Positions 55,001-57,472 of a stretch of DNA of 64,000 nucleotides are shown in pieces. A program made the position numbers and the translations under genes. The notes beneath the pieces were generated by a model, which was not told where the DNA came from, ran no database searches, and worked only from the letters and a program-made list of their open reading frames with translations. The DNA is from Latrodectus hesperus (taxonomy: Eukaryota; Arthropoda; Arachnida; Araneae; Theridiidae), in contig CM075851.1 of the NCBI GenBank assembly GCA_037975125.1, positions 123,347,063-123,411,062 of the forward strand, read 5' to 3'. How positions within the stretch are numbered: position 1 is the stretch's first letter; the number at the start of each line of letters is the position of its first letter.

Positions 55001-57200
55001 ACAGGAGTCATTATTTGTATTAAGTTAGTTTTATTTGATTTCATTTTGTTAACATCTTTTGAATTTGGTTTTTTTATAATACTGCATTATAACCAATCAA
55101 TATGAAATTTGTTATATTAGTATAAATGCAATAAATTTATAATTGAGGAAAGTTTTTTTATTCATTTTATTGTTTCATTTTTGTGATAATTATATGCATT
55201 TTTAATAATTGTTAACAATAATGCTTGTAACAATATTTATTCTGAATTACAACTGAAGTTTTATTTAGAAAATGCAACAAGAAATTTAATTTTGGAATAT
55301 CACAAATAAAAAGTATAATGTAAAGTAAAACCTTATTTAAATATAATTAATTCTTAAATAAACTTTGACCAATGACTCACATTTTTGAAATAACTAGTTT
55401 TCACATAAAATATTTAATTTAATTTAATTCAAGTAATTTTTTAGGTAGTTTTACTGTGACTCAGTATGAGATATATTTGTGCTAGTGTATAATCGGAAGT
55501 CCACTATGTCAAAAAATTATACCCACTCTGACAAAACCTTTTTTTATAAAATACTAAGAATGAATATTCTGTATTTTCCTGTACATATTCCACATATAAT
55601 GTCTTAAAGTTTCAAATTTTGTTGTGCATATTATACGTCAACACAAATAATCTGATTTAAAAAAATTTCCAGAAAAGCTTACAATGAAGTGTTGAAAGAA
55701 ATCCACCCATGGTTTATAAAATAAATAACTGGTGGTTTCATGACTCAGCTAATTTTTTTCAGTTTTAATCAGTTTGGTCCAACCATGCCCAAGAATGATT
55801 TATAGTAGGCTGTTGAAAGATTTATATTTGTTATTGGCTATTGTCATTTTGCATTTTGACTTGACCTGAGCTGTTTCATTCTGAAAATATTCAGGTTTGT
55901 ATACCGTCATATTGTTGCAAAAATTATAAATTACTGCAAATTTTAAACCAAAAGTTATGGATGAGACAAATAAAAAATGGCAACCAACATTAATGTAATA
56001 TGAAAAACAAACTCCTGATTAATGAAAATTAATAACATTTCAAAATTGCATAGTTAAAAACAATATATGTGACACAATGTATACATGGAATAAACATTTA
56101 ATGATATATAAAACATTTCTAAATAAAGTAAAAAAAATAATGTGGTCATTTATTTCTAATCTAAGCTTTGAATATGAAAAAATAATAGATATTCAAACAG
56201 TAATATTTTTATATATGTCTTTGCAAAAAAATGAATTCTAGAGAAAAAAATATCAGTTGTCCATGTATCTGTGCATGCATTAAAATTGGTAAGAATAGTC
56301 ACTTCAATTTTTCTTTATAGCTAATAATTGTTTTGACATTACATTGTAAATAGTCTTTCAGTGGAAAGCTATTGTAATCCTTTGATAAACTGTTGCAAAT
56401 CGCCTTTTTAATGAGACATTTTATGATAATGGAATATATTTCTTCAGAAAAAATATATGGAAATATTTGAAAGTCTACAAATATACATATAGAAATGCAA
56501 TGTGCATGTTCTATTTCTCAATAATAGGAGCTATCAAAATTGAAATTTTGAATCTAGAAGAAAGTAATCATGCAACTGGGTCACAGTTAAACTAAAGATT
56601 ATTTAGTATTAAGAGACTAAGATTGTCAATAAATAAAACATATATGAAGAGCAAATATTTTTACTGCATAGCAGATTTAATTCTTAAACAACCACTAATA
56701 TCAAGAAAATTAATCTGTATCATTTAGATGACTATCCAAAAAAGGAAACCTATTTAGAAAGAATTATAAGAAATTCATCACATTTAAAAATATGTATATA
56801 CATTGTTTTAATATTTAGAGAAATATTGCTAATTTTAGCAAAAATGTCTTTAAACATTTCTTGAAATAAATTTAATAAAAGTTTATAAAAGATTTTAATT
56901 CTGAGCAATATTATTAGAAATATTCCATTTCATTACTTACATTGTTTATTTCTATATTTCCAGACTTTTTCTAAAGATCCAACTGAACAACTTGCCTGTG
57001 GTACTTCAAATTCAAACATTAAGTCTCCATTTGTTGAATCTTTTGAATCTATGAATCATAATCCTGATGATGTAGACACAAATGATGAAAAATCTTCCGA
57101 AATTCCTTATAAGCCATCATGTGATAACTCAATCGAATGTTTACATTTTGATCCAGATGATTCATCTGAATATGACACTGATGAAATTGGCTTCGCATGA
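3185..57200 (+). CDS. EXD3: Exonuclease mut-7 homolog (EXD3-like), 5'-partial, 11 exons
   Basis: Spliced gene, 5' end outside the window. Exons: 3185-3314, 6125-6192, 10672-10808, 21858-21967, 24495-24678, 27590-27732, 40912-41052, 49243-49296, 50896-51027, 54474-54812, 56964-57200. All introns are GT-AG and phases agree at every internal junction, giving about 557 residues. The first part is a DEDDy 3'-5' exonuclease: exo I in GIDAEW, exo II in GLSNDLKEL, exo III Y-x3-D across IIYA/ALDAYC, plus the family phrase SNWDRRPLRQSQ. The second part is Mut7-C: VVADCMLRGLTRYLRMFGADV, RIILSSGKRYEQ, the cysteine pair RCSICN and the zinc-ribbon-like CAGCGKVYWGGTH. Known family roles are 3'-end trimming of small RNAs (Drosophila Nibbler) and RNAi/transposon silencing (worm mut-7); the role here is inferred by homology. 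Human EXD3 is much longer, so roughly 300 N-terminal residues should lie upstream. All acidic catalytic residues are present, so the gene looks functional. Confidence 0.9.
3315..6124. other. Intron, AT-rich, no recognisable element
   Basis: This intron of the mut-7-like gene shows long A/T runs and no reading frame, terminal repeat or RNA gene that can be supported. A slightly more GC-rich patch at 3850-3895 has no assignable identity. Confidence 0.5.
6125..6192 (+). CDS. EXD3: mut-7-like exon b (exo I motif)
   Basis: This 68-nt exon lies between ACAG at 6124 and GTAAAT at 6193. It encodes NYDTVGIDAEWKPDLGVTQVSC plus two bases of the next codon. The D and E of DAEW are the first two metal-binding acids of DEDD exonucleases. 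The two leftover bases are completed to AAA by the first base of the next exon. Confidence 0.88.
6193..8365. other. Intron segment, AT-rich, nothing recognised
   Basis: Left part of the 4.5-kb intron. Only low-complexity AT-rich sequence is visible. The small ORF at 7120-7305 has no recognisable motif or coding bias and is treated as chance. Confidence 0.5.
8381..8562 (+). mobile_element. tRNA-derived SINE with 15-bp target duplication
   Basis: The head is tRNA-like: A box TGGCAGCTGAATGG at 8387-8400 and B box GGTTCAAATCC at 8434-8444, at normal pol III spacing. A tRNA-unrelated body follows, then a tail of AAACC repeats. The element is flanked by perfect copies of CAGATAATTTTTTTG at 8366-8380 and 8563-8577, so it inserted by target-primed reverse transcription. 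The host LINE is unknown. The perfect duplication suggests a fairly recent insertion. Confidence 0.88.
8578..9254. repeat. Intron segment with an (AT)12 microsatellite
   Basis: An (AT)12 tract lies at 8699-8722. The rest is AT-rich, with a somewhat mixed stretch at 8820-9000 that shows no recognisable gene or element boundary. Confidence 0.6.
9255..9930 (-). pseudogene. Fossil Ty3/gypsy pol fragment (end of RT and RNase H)
   Basis: Minus-strand translation gives a broken EKHKIAYKELKNKL, then HYQADESNEGIDLVFSQLDE, HLILYLNKKFTGTGKKYCTA and IETDHNLLVWLNY. These match in order the gypsy RNase H phrases K.AF..LK..L, DAS..G.GAVLSQ, PI.Y.S.KL...E..YCTTE and TDH..L.WL. Stops and frameshifts are present and no LTR was seen. 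It is clearly different from the intact gypsy element at 31.3 kb. Confidence 0.7.
9960..11839. other. Intron sequence flanking exon c, nothing recognised
   Basis: Apart from exon c (10672-10808) this is AT-rich sequence with no supported element. A tandem copy of TTTATCTATGCCTTGTAGA is seen near 11760-11800. Confidence 0.45.
10672..10808 (+). CDS. EXD3: mut-7-like exon c
   Basis: The acceptor is TTTATCTCTAG and the donor G/GTATGC. The exon encodes LSLLQIAVWDVVYLFDIKTL and a further helix ending EEILKLG. This is the strand pair after exo I that is typical of mut-7/WRN-type exonucleases (pattern LLQIA...VYLFD). The last base joins the next exon to make the glycine codon GGC. Confidence 0.88.
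11840..12700 (+). pseudogene. Degenerate Tc1-like transposon
   Basis: Translated pieces in order include SLCLSLTQPQLLVLPIVW, then ENVDIGME*H, and later FQQDNVQPLVACIIQEIF followed by LLSWSL and GVSQAILSMQYLKNTF. These correspond to PLT..HR..RL.WC.E...W, the QQDNA.PH.A DDE motif and the C-terminal helix of Tc1 transposases. Many stops show it is dead. Ends are approximate. Confidence 0.6.
12701..14229. repeat. Intron segment with a dispersed-repeat fragment at 13090-13210
   Basis: The stretch 13090-13210 resembles 41795-41925: both have GTGGAT.....GAGA/GAAAGTTTTCT followed by GGTTTC.T.CTTTGC and a similar continuation (TATGGCT..CTATCTGTAA). It is probably a fragment of an unclassified interspersed repeat. 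The rest of the interval shows nothing recognisable. Confidence 0.45.
14230..15400 (-). pseudogene. Tigger/pogo-like transposase fossil
   Basis: On the minus strand, pieces read AFKIYERI, then KSFFPARQGWFKIYSLYDLK (compare the S..F.AS.GWF..F..R..L of Tigger CENP-B-type DNA-binding domains), and downstream KQMKHNSCWKTIMAQY and a C-terminal GLEDFTETDIVD. Their order fits a Tigger transposase with the central DDE part eroded. Frames change several times. No terminal repeats were recognised. Confidence 0.5.
15401..16357. other. Intron segment, AT-rich, nothing recognised
   Basis: No gene, RNA or repeat boundary can be supported between the Tigger fossil and the LINE insertion. Confidence 0.45.
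16404..17076 (-). pseudogene. LINE RNase H domain and C-terminus (broken)
   Basis: The frame from 17076 down to 16522 reads NATNFEAEIEAIKQATFQLL and later the DSQTA aspartate of the RNase H core, GNERVDRLAKQG (compare the GN..AD.LA of family members) and RGHDYLQDHLCRIGIF. These are the normal late landmarks of RNase H-bearing non-LTR elements. The frame ends soon after CPVFHRRDNEF, where the usual CHC-type ending is damaged. Confidence 0.7.
17640..18284 (-). pseudogene. LINE reverse transcriptase, active-site box deleted
   Basis: RT motifs 0 to A are present in two shifted frames (18284-18006 and 18102-17863), then IDFKSAYDSVW near 17800 on the minus strand. After NIGIQGCLLNC the sequence passes directly to LTTVYKTYVRPILDYG. 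The stretch that normally carries the FADD/YADD catalytic box is missing. A short direct repeat (GGTGATGAA.CCTGG twice at 17690-17720) sits at the junction, suggesting slippage or deletion between short repeats. Confidence 0.7.
18589..20169. other. Intron segment, mostly unassigned
   Basis: The first kilobase is AT-rich with nothing recognised. From about 19690 the sequence is more mixed, with an 82-residue minus-strand ORF lacking recognisable motifs. It may be the left part of the mariner remnant that follows or of another decayed element. Confidence 0.4.
20170..20660 (+). pseudogene. Degenerate mariner/IS630-like transposase
   Basis: One frame gives ILWMDESHFCLNR with one stop, VNTYNY, then PTKRFQSIQEQHFHPEKLTVYCGF and SYFEE. 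This matches the SDESHF.L.GYVNKQN.R.W...HPEKVTVWC....GPYFFE signature of mariner-type DDE transposases. Later residues fade. No terminal repeats were recognised. Confidence 0.6.
20661..22569. other. Intron sequence on both sides of exon d, nothing else recognised
   Basis: AT-rich, with short TA runs. Apart from exon d (21858-21967) no element with clear ends or reading frame is visible. Confidence 0.4.
21858..21967 (+). CDS. EXD3: mut-7-like exon d (exo II motif)
   Basis: The exon follows ATTGTAG and ends at AAG/GTATGT. It encodes YGLSNDLKELLSILGL and on to ITFRK. The aspartate in SNDL is the third acid of the DEDDy set. Read with the previous exon it gives LKLGYGLSNDL, the usual form of the exo II region. 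The intron before it is 11 kb and full of transposon remains. Confidence 0.88.
22570..23640 (-). other. Unassigned mixed-composition block, possible decayed element
   Basis: The block is less AT-rich than its surroundings and starts with a (TA)12 tract at 22601-22625, then GGATGGATGGATGCATGCATGC. On the minus strand, a frame of about 125 codons at 22950-22570 is broken by one stop only, and another of 86 codons lies at 23639-23379. Neither shows a motif that can be named. A transposon remnant is the likeliest source; this is inference. Confidence 0.35.
23659..23750. repeat. (AT)46 microsatellite
   Basis: An uninterrupted AT dinucleotide run of 92 bases. It produces the false reading frames of alternating isoleucine and tyrosine. 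Assembly length in such a tract is unreliable. Confidence 0.97.
23751..26156. other. Intron segments around exon e
   Basis: Exon e lies at 24495-24678. The stretch 25040-25500 is of mixed composition and may be an old LTR or transposon piece, but no boundary or coding motif supports a name. The remainder is AT-rich. Confidence 0.4.
24495..24678 (+). CDS. EXD3: mut-7-like exon e
   Basis: The acceptor is TTATTTAG and the donor GCAG/GTATAT. It starts with a leucine TTG codon that is internal, not a start. It encodes a helix-rich stretch with GLSALCAVILGKPLDKREQF and then SNWDRRPLRQSQIIYA. This is the highly conserved lead-in to exo III (compare CSNWERRPL...Q..YAA). The tyrosine of IIYA is the Y of the DEDDy subtype. 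Confidence 0.9.
26157..26277. repeat. Terminus of a Tigger-like short element
   Basis: The reverse complement ends with ATTTTCCTTATATAATCCACAG and then GTATTATCTGCAAGACC, closely like the left end of the element at 53352 (ATTTTCCTGTATATAATCTG, then TATTATCTGCAAAACC). This places the same family here, with its outer end near 26277. The partner terminus was not identified. Confidence 0.55.
26278..27974. other. Intron sequence around exon f, unassigned
   Basis: Exon f lies at 27590-27732. Sequence 26280-27300 is of mixed composition, with an 86-residue minus ORF (26769-27029) of no recognisable motif. It may be a decayed element. Confidence 0.35.
27590..27732 (+). CDS. EXD3: mut-7-like exon f (exo III motif and linker)
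   Basis: The exon follows TTGTTCTAG and ends TTT/GTAAGT. It begins ALDAYCLLMIYEKLYQ, giving the last catalytic aspartate, and continues into a linker rich in lysine and proline (APLKNPKPAQENVKF). This closes the exonuclease domain. The next intron is 13 kb and holds the 0.9-kb retroposon, a Tigger fossil and the intact gypsy element. Confidence 0.88.
27988..28895 (-). mobile_element. 0.9-kb LINE-derived retroposon, copy 1, with 13-bp target duplication
   Basis: The element is flanked by perfect TTGTAAGATTCTT copies at 27975-27987 and 28896-28908. Read on the minus strand it begins CCTGGGCCTGAGCAGCC and ends TCTAAGAAGAAG, a short GAA-type tail. It contains a frame beginning MNPTQEVEVTSKPYSSGESQ and leading to KIRLIVGFITGH, RKHLHKIGLFQQDPFCRKCH, the RNase H/C-terminal end of jockey-like LINEs, but no reverse transcriptase. 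A second copy lies at 61820-62637. Since both start within about 30 nt of the same point, the short form is probably a defined non-autonomous family rather than random 5' truncation. Confidence 0.82.
28148..28492 (-). pseudogene. RNase H tail ORF within the retroposon
   Basis: A 114-codon frame. Residues from about 48 on (SRQKIRLIVGFITGHYYFRK) and the FCRKCH cysteines match the C-terminal region of RNase H-bearing LINE polyproteins (C..C...E.T..H....C). A frameshift after RKCHARGN disrupts the expected EETAEHI phrase, which is still readable in the second copy (EETTEHIIYKCEAL). It is not expected to be an active enzyme. Confidence 0.6.
28909..29999. other. Intron segment, no gene seen
   Basis: Mostly AT-rich. 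A mixed stretch at 29265-29420 could be part of an interspersed repeat but has no identifiable boundary. Confidence 0.4.
30000..30960 (-). pseudogene. Tigger/pogo-like DDE transposase fossil
   Basis: The minus frame 30699-30475 reads KILRIMDKCTAHTKVSALEL, then NATYVLQLMDQCIINSFQSK. This is the diagnostic pogo/Tigger pattern ..L..DN..AH.......I....P.NTTS.LQPMDQG.I..FK..Y. Upstream, at 30880-30740, comes RERALLFIGKF, matching LPL.VIGKS. Downstream 30350 is a weak match to the helix after the core. The catalytic DN is changed to DK and there are stops outside the central frame, so it is dead. Confidence 0.7.
31341..31942 (+). repeat. 5' LTR of the gypsy element
   Basis: The LTR runs from TGTTACAAATTTG to CTCGGTACA. 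It contains a TATA box (TATAAATA, 31660-31667), a poly(A) signal (AATAAA, 31868-31873) and a cluster of TTGGCGA-like units at 31470-31550. Relative to the 3' LTR it carries extra bases within this cluster and one T fewer in a T run near 31693. Confidence 0.95.
31660..31667 (+). promoter_or_regulatory. TATA box in the 5' LTR
   Basis: TATAAATA lies 208 bases before the AATAAA of the same LTR, the usual U3-to-R order, and would drive the genomic transcript. The same motif is at 37316-37323 in the 3' LTR, with its AATAAA at 37525-37530 serving 3'-end formation. Confidence 0.65.
31943..31961 (+). promoter_or_regulatory. Probable tRNA primer-binding site
   Basis: ACTGGTGTCAGAATCGGGG follows the LTR directly. 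TGGTGTCAGA-type sequences are typical gypsy primer-binding sites, beginning with TGG as the complement of a tRNA CCA end. The tRNA species was not determined. Confidence 0.6.
31973..33226 (+). CDS. gag: gypsy gag-like polyprotein
   Basis: The start is taken at the first ATG after the primer-binding site; the frame is open upstream into the LTR but that part is non-coding by position. It gives 417 residues. The N-terminal part is a charged coiled coil with a 7-residue repeat (MKAGQEE and variants) at 32045-32260, where a 129-nt unit is also duplicated. A gag-like middle domain follows (TFDGKSSWQVYKTQFMMVAE; LRGDAADILETL) and a zinc knuckle C-x2-C-x4-H-x4-C (CWTCSAVGHVQRDC) near the end. It ends at TAA 33224-33226, directly after the slippery heptamer GGGAAAC, and is expected to be extended by -1 frameshifting into pol. 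No lesion was seen. Confidence 0.92.
   Translation: MQRVTRKMDMDLMKSLLEKLAEQIAEMKAGQEEMKAGQEAIKTEMMKEIKSGQEEMKAGQEEMKARQEEMKAGQEEMKAGQEEIKTEMMKEIKSGQEELKKELKKDIVSVKEEFSNIIQEKMNAMEDKVTSVETKVLEIEENVEEALDNMNKKIESLEKQMSNKHEEPNVAFVPSLANIKLSTFDGKSSWQVYKTQFMMVAEANGWNPRAQAFHLAASLRGDAADILETLPEEQRHDFQALSSALELRFGDKCTKEYSRLQLKSRYQKAGESLQELAADIQRLSHLAFSDCPAETRQDLALHHFIDSVRDPEIQKTLRLADVKDIGSALVYAHKIEAAQQAARKDRHSIRAVSTTDTDYDLRKQIEDLRRKFRNLEMSKGGRNTKIQCWTCSAVGHVQRDCPKRKDGGNDLPPQQGN
32045..32260 (+). repeat. 21-nt tandem repeat within gag coiled coil
   Basis: Units of ATGAAAGCTGGACAAGAAGA and close variants, encoding heptads of MKAGQEE. A larger copy of the stretch beginning GATTAAAACCGAGATGATGA occurs at 32092 and again at 32221, 129 nt apart, so the array grew by duplication in frame. 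The antisense frame through this array is an artefact of the repeat. Confidence 0.9.
33202..35568 (+). CDS. pol: gypsy pol: protease, reverse transcriptase, RNase H
   Basis: This frame is -1 to gag and overlaps its end, so it is expected to be read by frameshifting; no ATG is needed. From 33283 the order is: aspartic protease (MIIDTGANVTII, with LGLDFL later); RT with WASPIVLVRKKDGSTRFCVD, STLDLKSGYWQV, FGLCNAPATF and the catalytic YLDD near 34618; RNase H with ILDTDASNENIGAVLSQ, YCTTRKELLAIV, LLWTDHASLTWL and GNADALSR. All key catalytic residues are visible. The frame stops at TAA 35566-35568 after KKTQI, where related elements run straight into the integrase, so one base has been lost or miscalled just before. 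Confidence 0.93.
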   Translation, partial: SSTTAGKLICGHLAGRRCPESQKPHFKLFHISSVSSGDNGLFVMGHVNEVPCRMIIDTGANVTIIRTDLARKLGEKLIWTPPCITLQTVTGDKIKVHGKVNLNIAFGNAVYHHMAYVADINDEFILGLDFLKENNFKLDFKNNELHSCSEDIAIFKTKYSDIKTVHHITAKSEITLPPRTETIVSGALSEDNNFHYGLTEYPDSDNSVKGVLVASSLVDLSRNVIPVRVANLSNKVKLIKEGEVLATCTPVTCINRNCQTTLSEPPDTLINELLQRAELDDKQRNAARNLLLEFGDLFSKKSDDVGRTKLTQHRINTGNHPPIKQHPRRLPFAKQEEVDNLLREMQQNDIIEPSESPWASPIVLVRKKDGSTRFCVDYRRLNNITKKDSYPLPRIDDTLDALSGKQWFSTLDLKSGYWQVDIHPEDREKTAFTTGQGLWQFKVMPFGLCNAPATFELLMETVLRGLSYEACLVYLDDIIIVGRTFEDHLRNIRKVLEKLKMANLKLNPCKCNLFRREVSYLGHIISAEGVRTDPEKISAVKDWSRPKDVHQLRSFLGLCTYYRKFVKGFSSIARPLHKLTEVKQRFLWTDECEKAFKQLKEALTSSPVLAYPQPGKIFILDTDASNENIGAVLSQEIDGKECVIAYWSKCLSKPERNYCTTRKELLAIVKAIEHFHHYLYGRKFLLWTDHASLTWLLNFKNPEGQVARWIQRLQEFDFEIRHRKGTLHGNADALSRKPCNESCRYCSRVEKNYQLVNPSVRQVTVSPPPKPDPWSDKGLREAQKKTQI
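33217..33274 (+). promoter_or_regulatory. Predicted -1 frameshift signal with pseudoknot (gag/pol)
   Basis: Slippery heptamer GGGAAAC at 33217-33223 is in the proper phase (GGA AAC in gag), with the gag stop TAA next. After a 7-nt spacer comes a stem: TGGCCATCTC (33231-33240) pairs with GAGATGTCCA (33249-33258), nine pairs and one mismatch. In its loop, GGGGC (33243-33247) can pair with GCCCC (33270-33274), making an H-type pseudoknot. The pol frame is open from 33202, in the -1 frame. Structure is predicted by eye. Confidence 0.75.
35541..36821 (+). CDS. pol: gypsy pol: integrase (separated by a 1-nt frameshift)
   Basis: The frame is open from 35541, overlapping the end of the RT/RNase H frame by 28 nt. 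It begins with the usual DPDI-type linker and RPSWQEIS. An HHCC zinc domain follows (LHSS...GGHFG...CQSCDDC), then the DDE core: D in ALDILGPLP, D in IHSDQGTNF, E in VERFNRTI. The C-terminal part has VWLWNPIRRKGLSPKLQ and ends VVHYDRLAPYRN. No chromodomain is present. The break lies within CAAAAGAAGACCC (35548-35560) and is not at a canonical slippery site, so a deletion or sequencing error is more likely than programmed frameshifting. Confidence 0.92.
   Translation, partial: GSPKEDPDINPILELKESSSMRPSWQEISTYSPATKQYWALWDSLHIRNGVLYRKWESDDGRNFKWQLVLPKSRISDVLKELHSSSTGGHFGVMKTLQKVRERFYWSKTRQDVEKWCQSCDDCAARKGPKKRSRGRLQRYNVGAPFERIALDILGPLPRSSNGNKYILVVMDYFTKWPEAFAIPDQEATTVAEVLVQQWVSRFGTPLQIHSDQGTNFTSVVFKGMCQILGIDKTQTTPLHPQSDGMVERFNRTILNNLSLMVSRNQQDWDLKLPLFLLAYRSAVHETTGYTPSQMLFGRELRLPCDLQFGRPPDTSSSPEEYLRDLQARLEDVHNFARDRINLTTERMKTRYDTRATGHEFQEGDKVWLWNPIRRKGLSPKLQANWEGPYRVLKRLNDVVVRIRKSSASKPKVVHYDRLAPYRNVE
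36822..37006 (+). promoter_or_regulatory. 3' non-coding region and polypurine tract of the gypsy element
   Basis: 185 bases between integrase and the 3' LTR. The end GAGAGGGGGGCAA at 36994-37006 is the plus-strand primer tract. No envelope-like reading frame fits in this space. Confidence 0.8.
37007..37599 (+). repeat. 3' LTR of the gypsy element
   Basis: Matches the 5' LTR from TGTTACAAATTTG to CTCGGTACA. It is 593 bp, the difference being two small deletions in the TTGGCGA cluster near 37139-37170 and one extra T near 37350. Scarcely any substitutions were seen by eye, which points to a recent insertion. Confidence 0.95.
37604..40911. other. Intron segment with a dispersed repeat at 39055-39350
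   Basis: Mostly AT-rich. Sequence 39240-39350 (TTGATCTTTGCTTCTAAATT, then GAAGACTCCCA and a gap to TGCTTCCAC) resembles 48310-48420 (TTGTCTTGATTCTAAATTAA, then GAAGACTCCCATTT, CTACTTCCAC). The two are copies of one unclassified interspersed repeat, in the same orientation. Confidence 0.5.
40912..41052 (+). CDS. EXD3: mut-7-like exon g (start of Mut7-C domain)
   Basis: The acceptor is TTTGTTTCTAG and the donor GAA/GTAATT. It encodes ESPAPISFDKFKVVADCMLR and then GLTRYLRMFGADVICLNDDD. The pattern V.D.ML.GL.RYLR..G.DV is the start of Mut7-C, a PIN-like domain whose early aspartate is conserved. Confidence 0.9.
41053..43332. repeat. Intron segment with a dispersed repeat and (AT)38
   Basis: Sequence 41680-41950 is of mixed composition and shares a stretch with 13090-13210 (see there). 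A pure AT run of 76 bases lies at 42949-43024. The rest is AT-rich with no recognised feature. Confidence 0.6.
44257..47961 (-). pseudogene. P-element-like transposase with THAP domain, frameshifted
   Basis: Exon 1 (47961-47809) begins MPYKCSVVNCRGNYNKTQ and ends NSR at a GTAAGT donor. After an 865-nt intron, exon 2 starts at 46943 with ICEAHF, so the THAP zinc site C-x4-C...C-x2-H is completed across the junction. Downstream pieces are 46581-46282, 46156-45704 (VVLMMDEIYLKAAVEYKGGN, the start of the P catalytic domain, with IYPVKTISGD later), 45434-45192, 45101-44637 (LLTGKLQTDSLEERFGLYRQ, a conserved P/THAP9 block) and 44712-44257. Breaks lie at the A/T run 46869-46874, between 46281 and 46157, at the G run 45711-45715, at the T18 run 45239-45256, near 45100 and near 44690. 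The known role is DNA cut-and-paste; THAP binds element DNA. Most of the protein is still readable, so decay is modest. Confidence 0.8.
47809..47961 (-). CDS. THAP-domain exon of the P-like transposase
   Basis: This 51-codon exon has a good ATG and a GTAAGT donor. The first cysteines (C5, C10), the FRFPKDEEMLNKWL motif and the end NSR+ICEAHF in the next exon agree with the THAP C2CH fold and its usual intron position. The frame is intact, unlike the rest of the gene. A stand-alone host THAP gene is unlikely because the exon lies inside the transposon ends. Confidence 0.8.
48150..49242. repeat. Intron segment with a dispersed repeat at 48210-48420
   Basis: Related to 39240-39350 (shared GAAGACTCCCA and CTTCCAC blocks in the same order). 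The remainder up to exon h is AT-rich without a recognised feature. Confidence 0.45.
49243..49296 (+). CDS. EXD3: mut-7-like exon h (54-nt mini-exon)
   Basis: This very short exon, 18 codons, lies between TTTTTCTTACAG and GTAATA and encodes LAQNENRIILSSGKRYEQ. It corresponds to the RVILT.G..Y strand of Mut7-C. Phase 0 on both sides; omitting it would keep the frame but delete a core strand. Confidence 0.85.
49297..53349. other. Introns around exon i, nothing else recognised
   Basis: Exon i is at 50896-51027. Sequence 50575-50715 is of mixed composition, possibly a repeat fragment. A T run of more than 20 lies at 51342-51366. Other small ORFs here have no motif. Confidence 0.4.
50896..51027 (+). 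CDS. EXD3: mut-7-like exon i
   Basis: The acceptor is TTTTTTATTGTAG and the donor AGT/GTAAGT. It encodes LKGYVPKDMIFCVDNKINVK and then a helix, ending EEQNIFSRCS. The end matches the conserved Mut7-C segment that leads to the first cysteine of the metal-binding region (FSRC..CN with the next exon). Confidence 0.88.
53352..54256. mobile_element. Short element with Tigger-like terminal inverted repeats
   Basis: The left end ATTTTCCTGTATATAATCTG (53356-53375) and right end CAGATTATATACCGGAAAAT (54233-54252) are inverted copies with 19 of 20 bases matching. TA dinucleotides flank the element at 53350-53351 and 54257-54258, as expected for Tc1/mariner-pogo insertions. The interior, about 0.9 kb, shows no transposase frame. 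Part of it (53935-54100, reverse complement) matches 55740-55890. It is most likely a non-autonomous derivative. Confidence 0.7.
54474..54812 (+). CDS. EXD3: mut-7-like exon j (zinc ribbon of Mut7-C)
   Basis: The exon follows CATCCTTTTTAG and ends CAG/GTAATT. It encodes 113 residues starting ICNSNNFLKV, completing a C-x2-C with the previous exon, and later has FLVCAGCGKVYWGGTHL. The second C-x2-C plus the YW.G.H motif is diagnostic of Mut7-C. The internal ATG at 54516 is not a translation start. Confidence 0.9.
54813..56963. other. Last intron of the mut-7-like gene
   Basis: Apart from the Tigger-like copy at 55573-55990, the intron is AT-rich and shows nothing else that can be named. Confidence 0.45.
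55573..55990. mobile_element. Second copy of the Tigger-like short element, opposite orientation
   Basis: It starts ATTTTCCTGTACATATTCCA, followed by AAAGTTTCAAATTTTGTTGT, like the reverse complement of the right end of the 53352-54256 element. It shares the internal block ATTGGCTATTGTCATTTTGC and GACCTGAGCTGTTTCATTC. The far end is not defined, so the limit at 55990 is approximate. It lies in the last intron. Confidence 0.6.
56964..57200 (+). CDS. EXD3: mut-7-like terminal exon (acidic tail)
   Basis: The acceptor is TCTATATTTCCAG; the frame runs to TGA at 57198-57200. It encodes 78 residues after the zinc ribbon, rich in Asp, Glu, Ser and Asn (for example DPDDSSEYDTDEIGFA at the end). No domain is recognised; such tails are usually disordered and poorly conserved. 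The open frame and correct phase support it as the natural C-terminus. Confidence 0.82.
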   Translation, partial: TFSKDPTEQLACGTSNSNIKSPFVESFESMNHNPDDVDTNDEKSSEIPYKPSCDNSIECLHFDPDDSSEYDTDEIGFA

Positions 57201-57466
57201 TTTTTAACTTTTCATTTGTTAGCAATAACTACTATGTTTTCCTTTGCATATATTAATTATTTCTTGAAGACAGTTTGAAGCATTAAATTTTTATTGCAAA
57301 ATGAAATTAAATTATTTAATATAAATTTTACATTTACTTTTTATAAGTTATATATATACTATTTATGAAACATTTGTATATTAACATATCTGCCCAGATC
57401 ATGTTCACATTGAAATAATGAATGTAAAAATTGTTTTTGTTAACAATGAACTTTTTATTCATTGAC

Positions 57467-57472
57467 AATAAA
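57467..57472 (+). terminator. Poly(A) signal of the mut-7-like gene
   Basis: AATAAA lies 267 bases after the stop codon in an AT-rich 3' UTR. It is the most plausible cleavage signal for the gene. Transcript data were not available, so other AT-rich sites remain possible. Confidence 0.55.
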
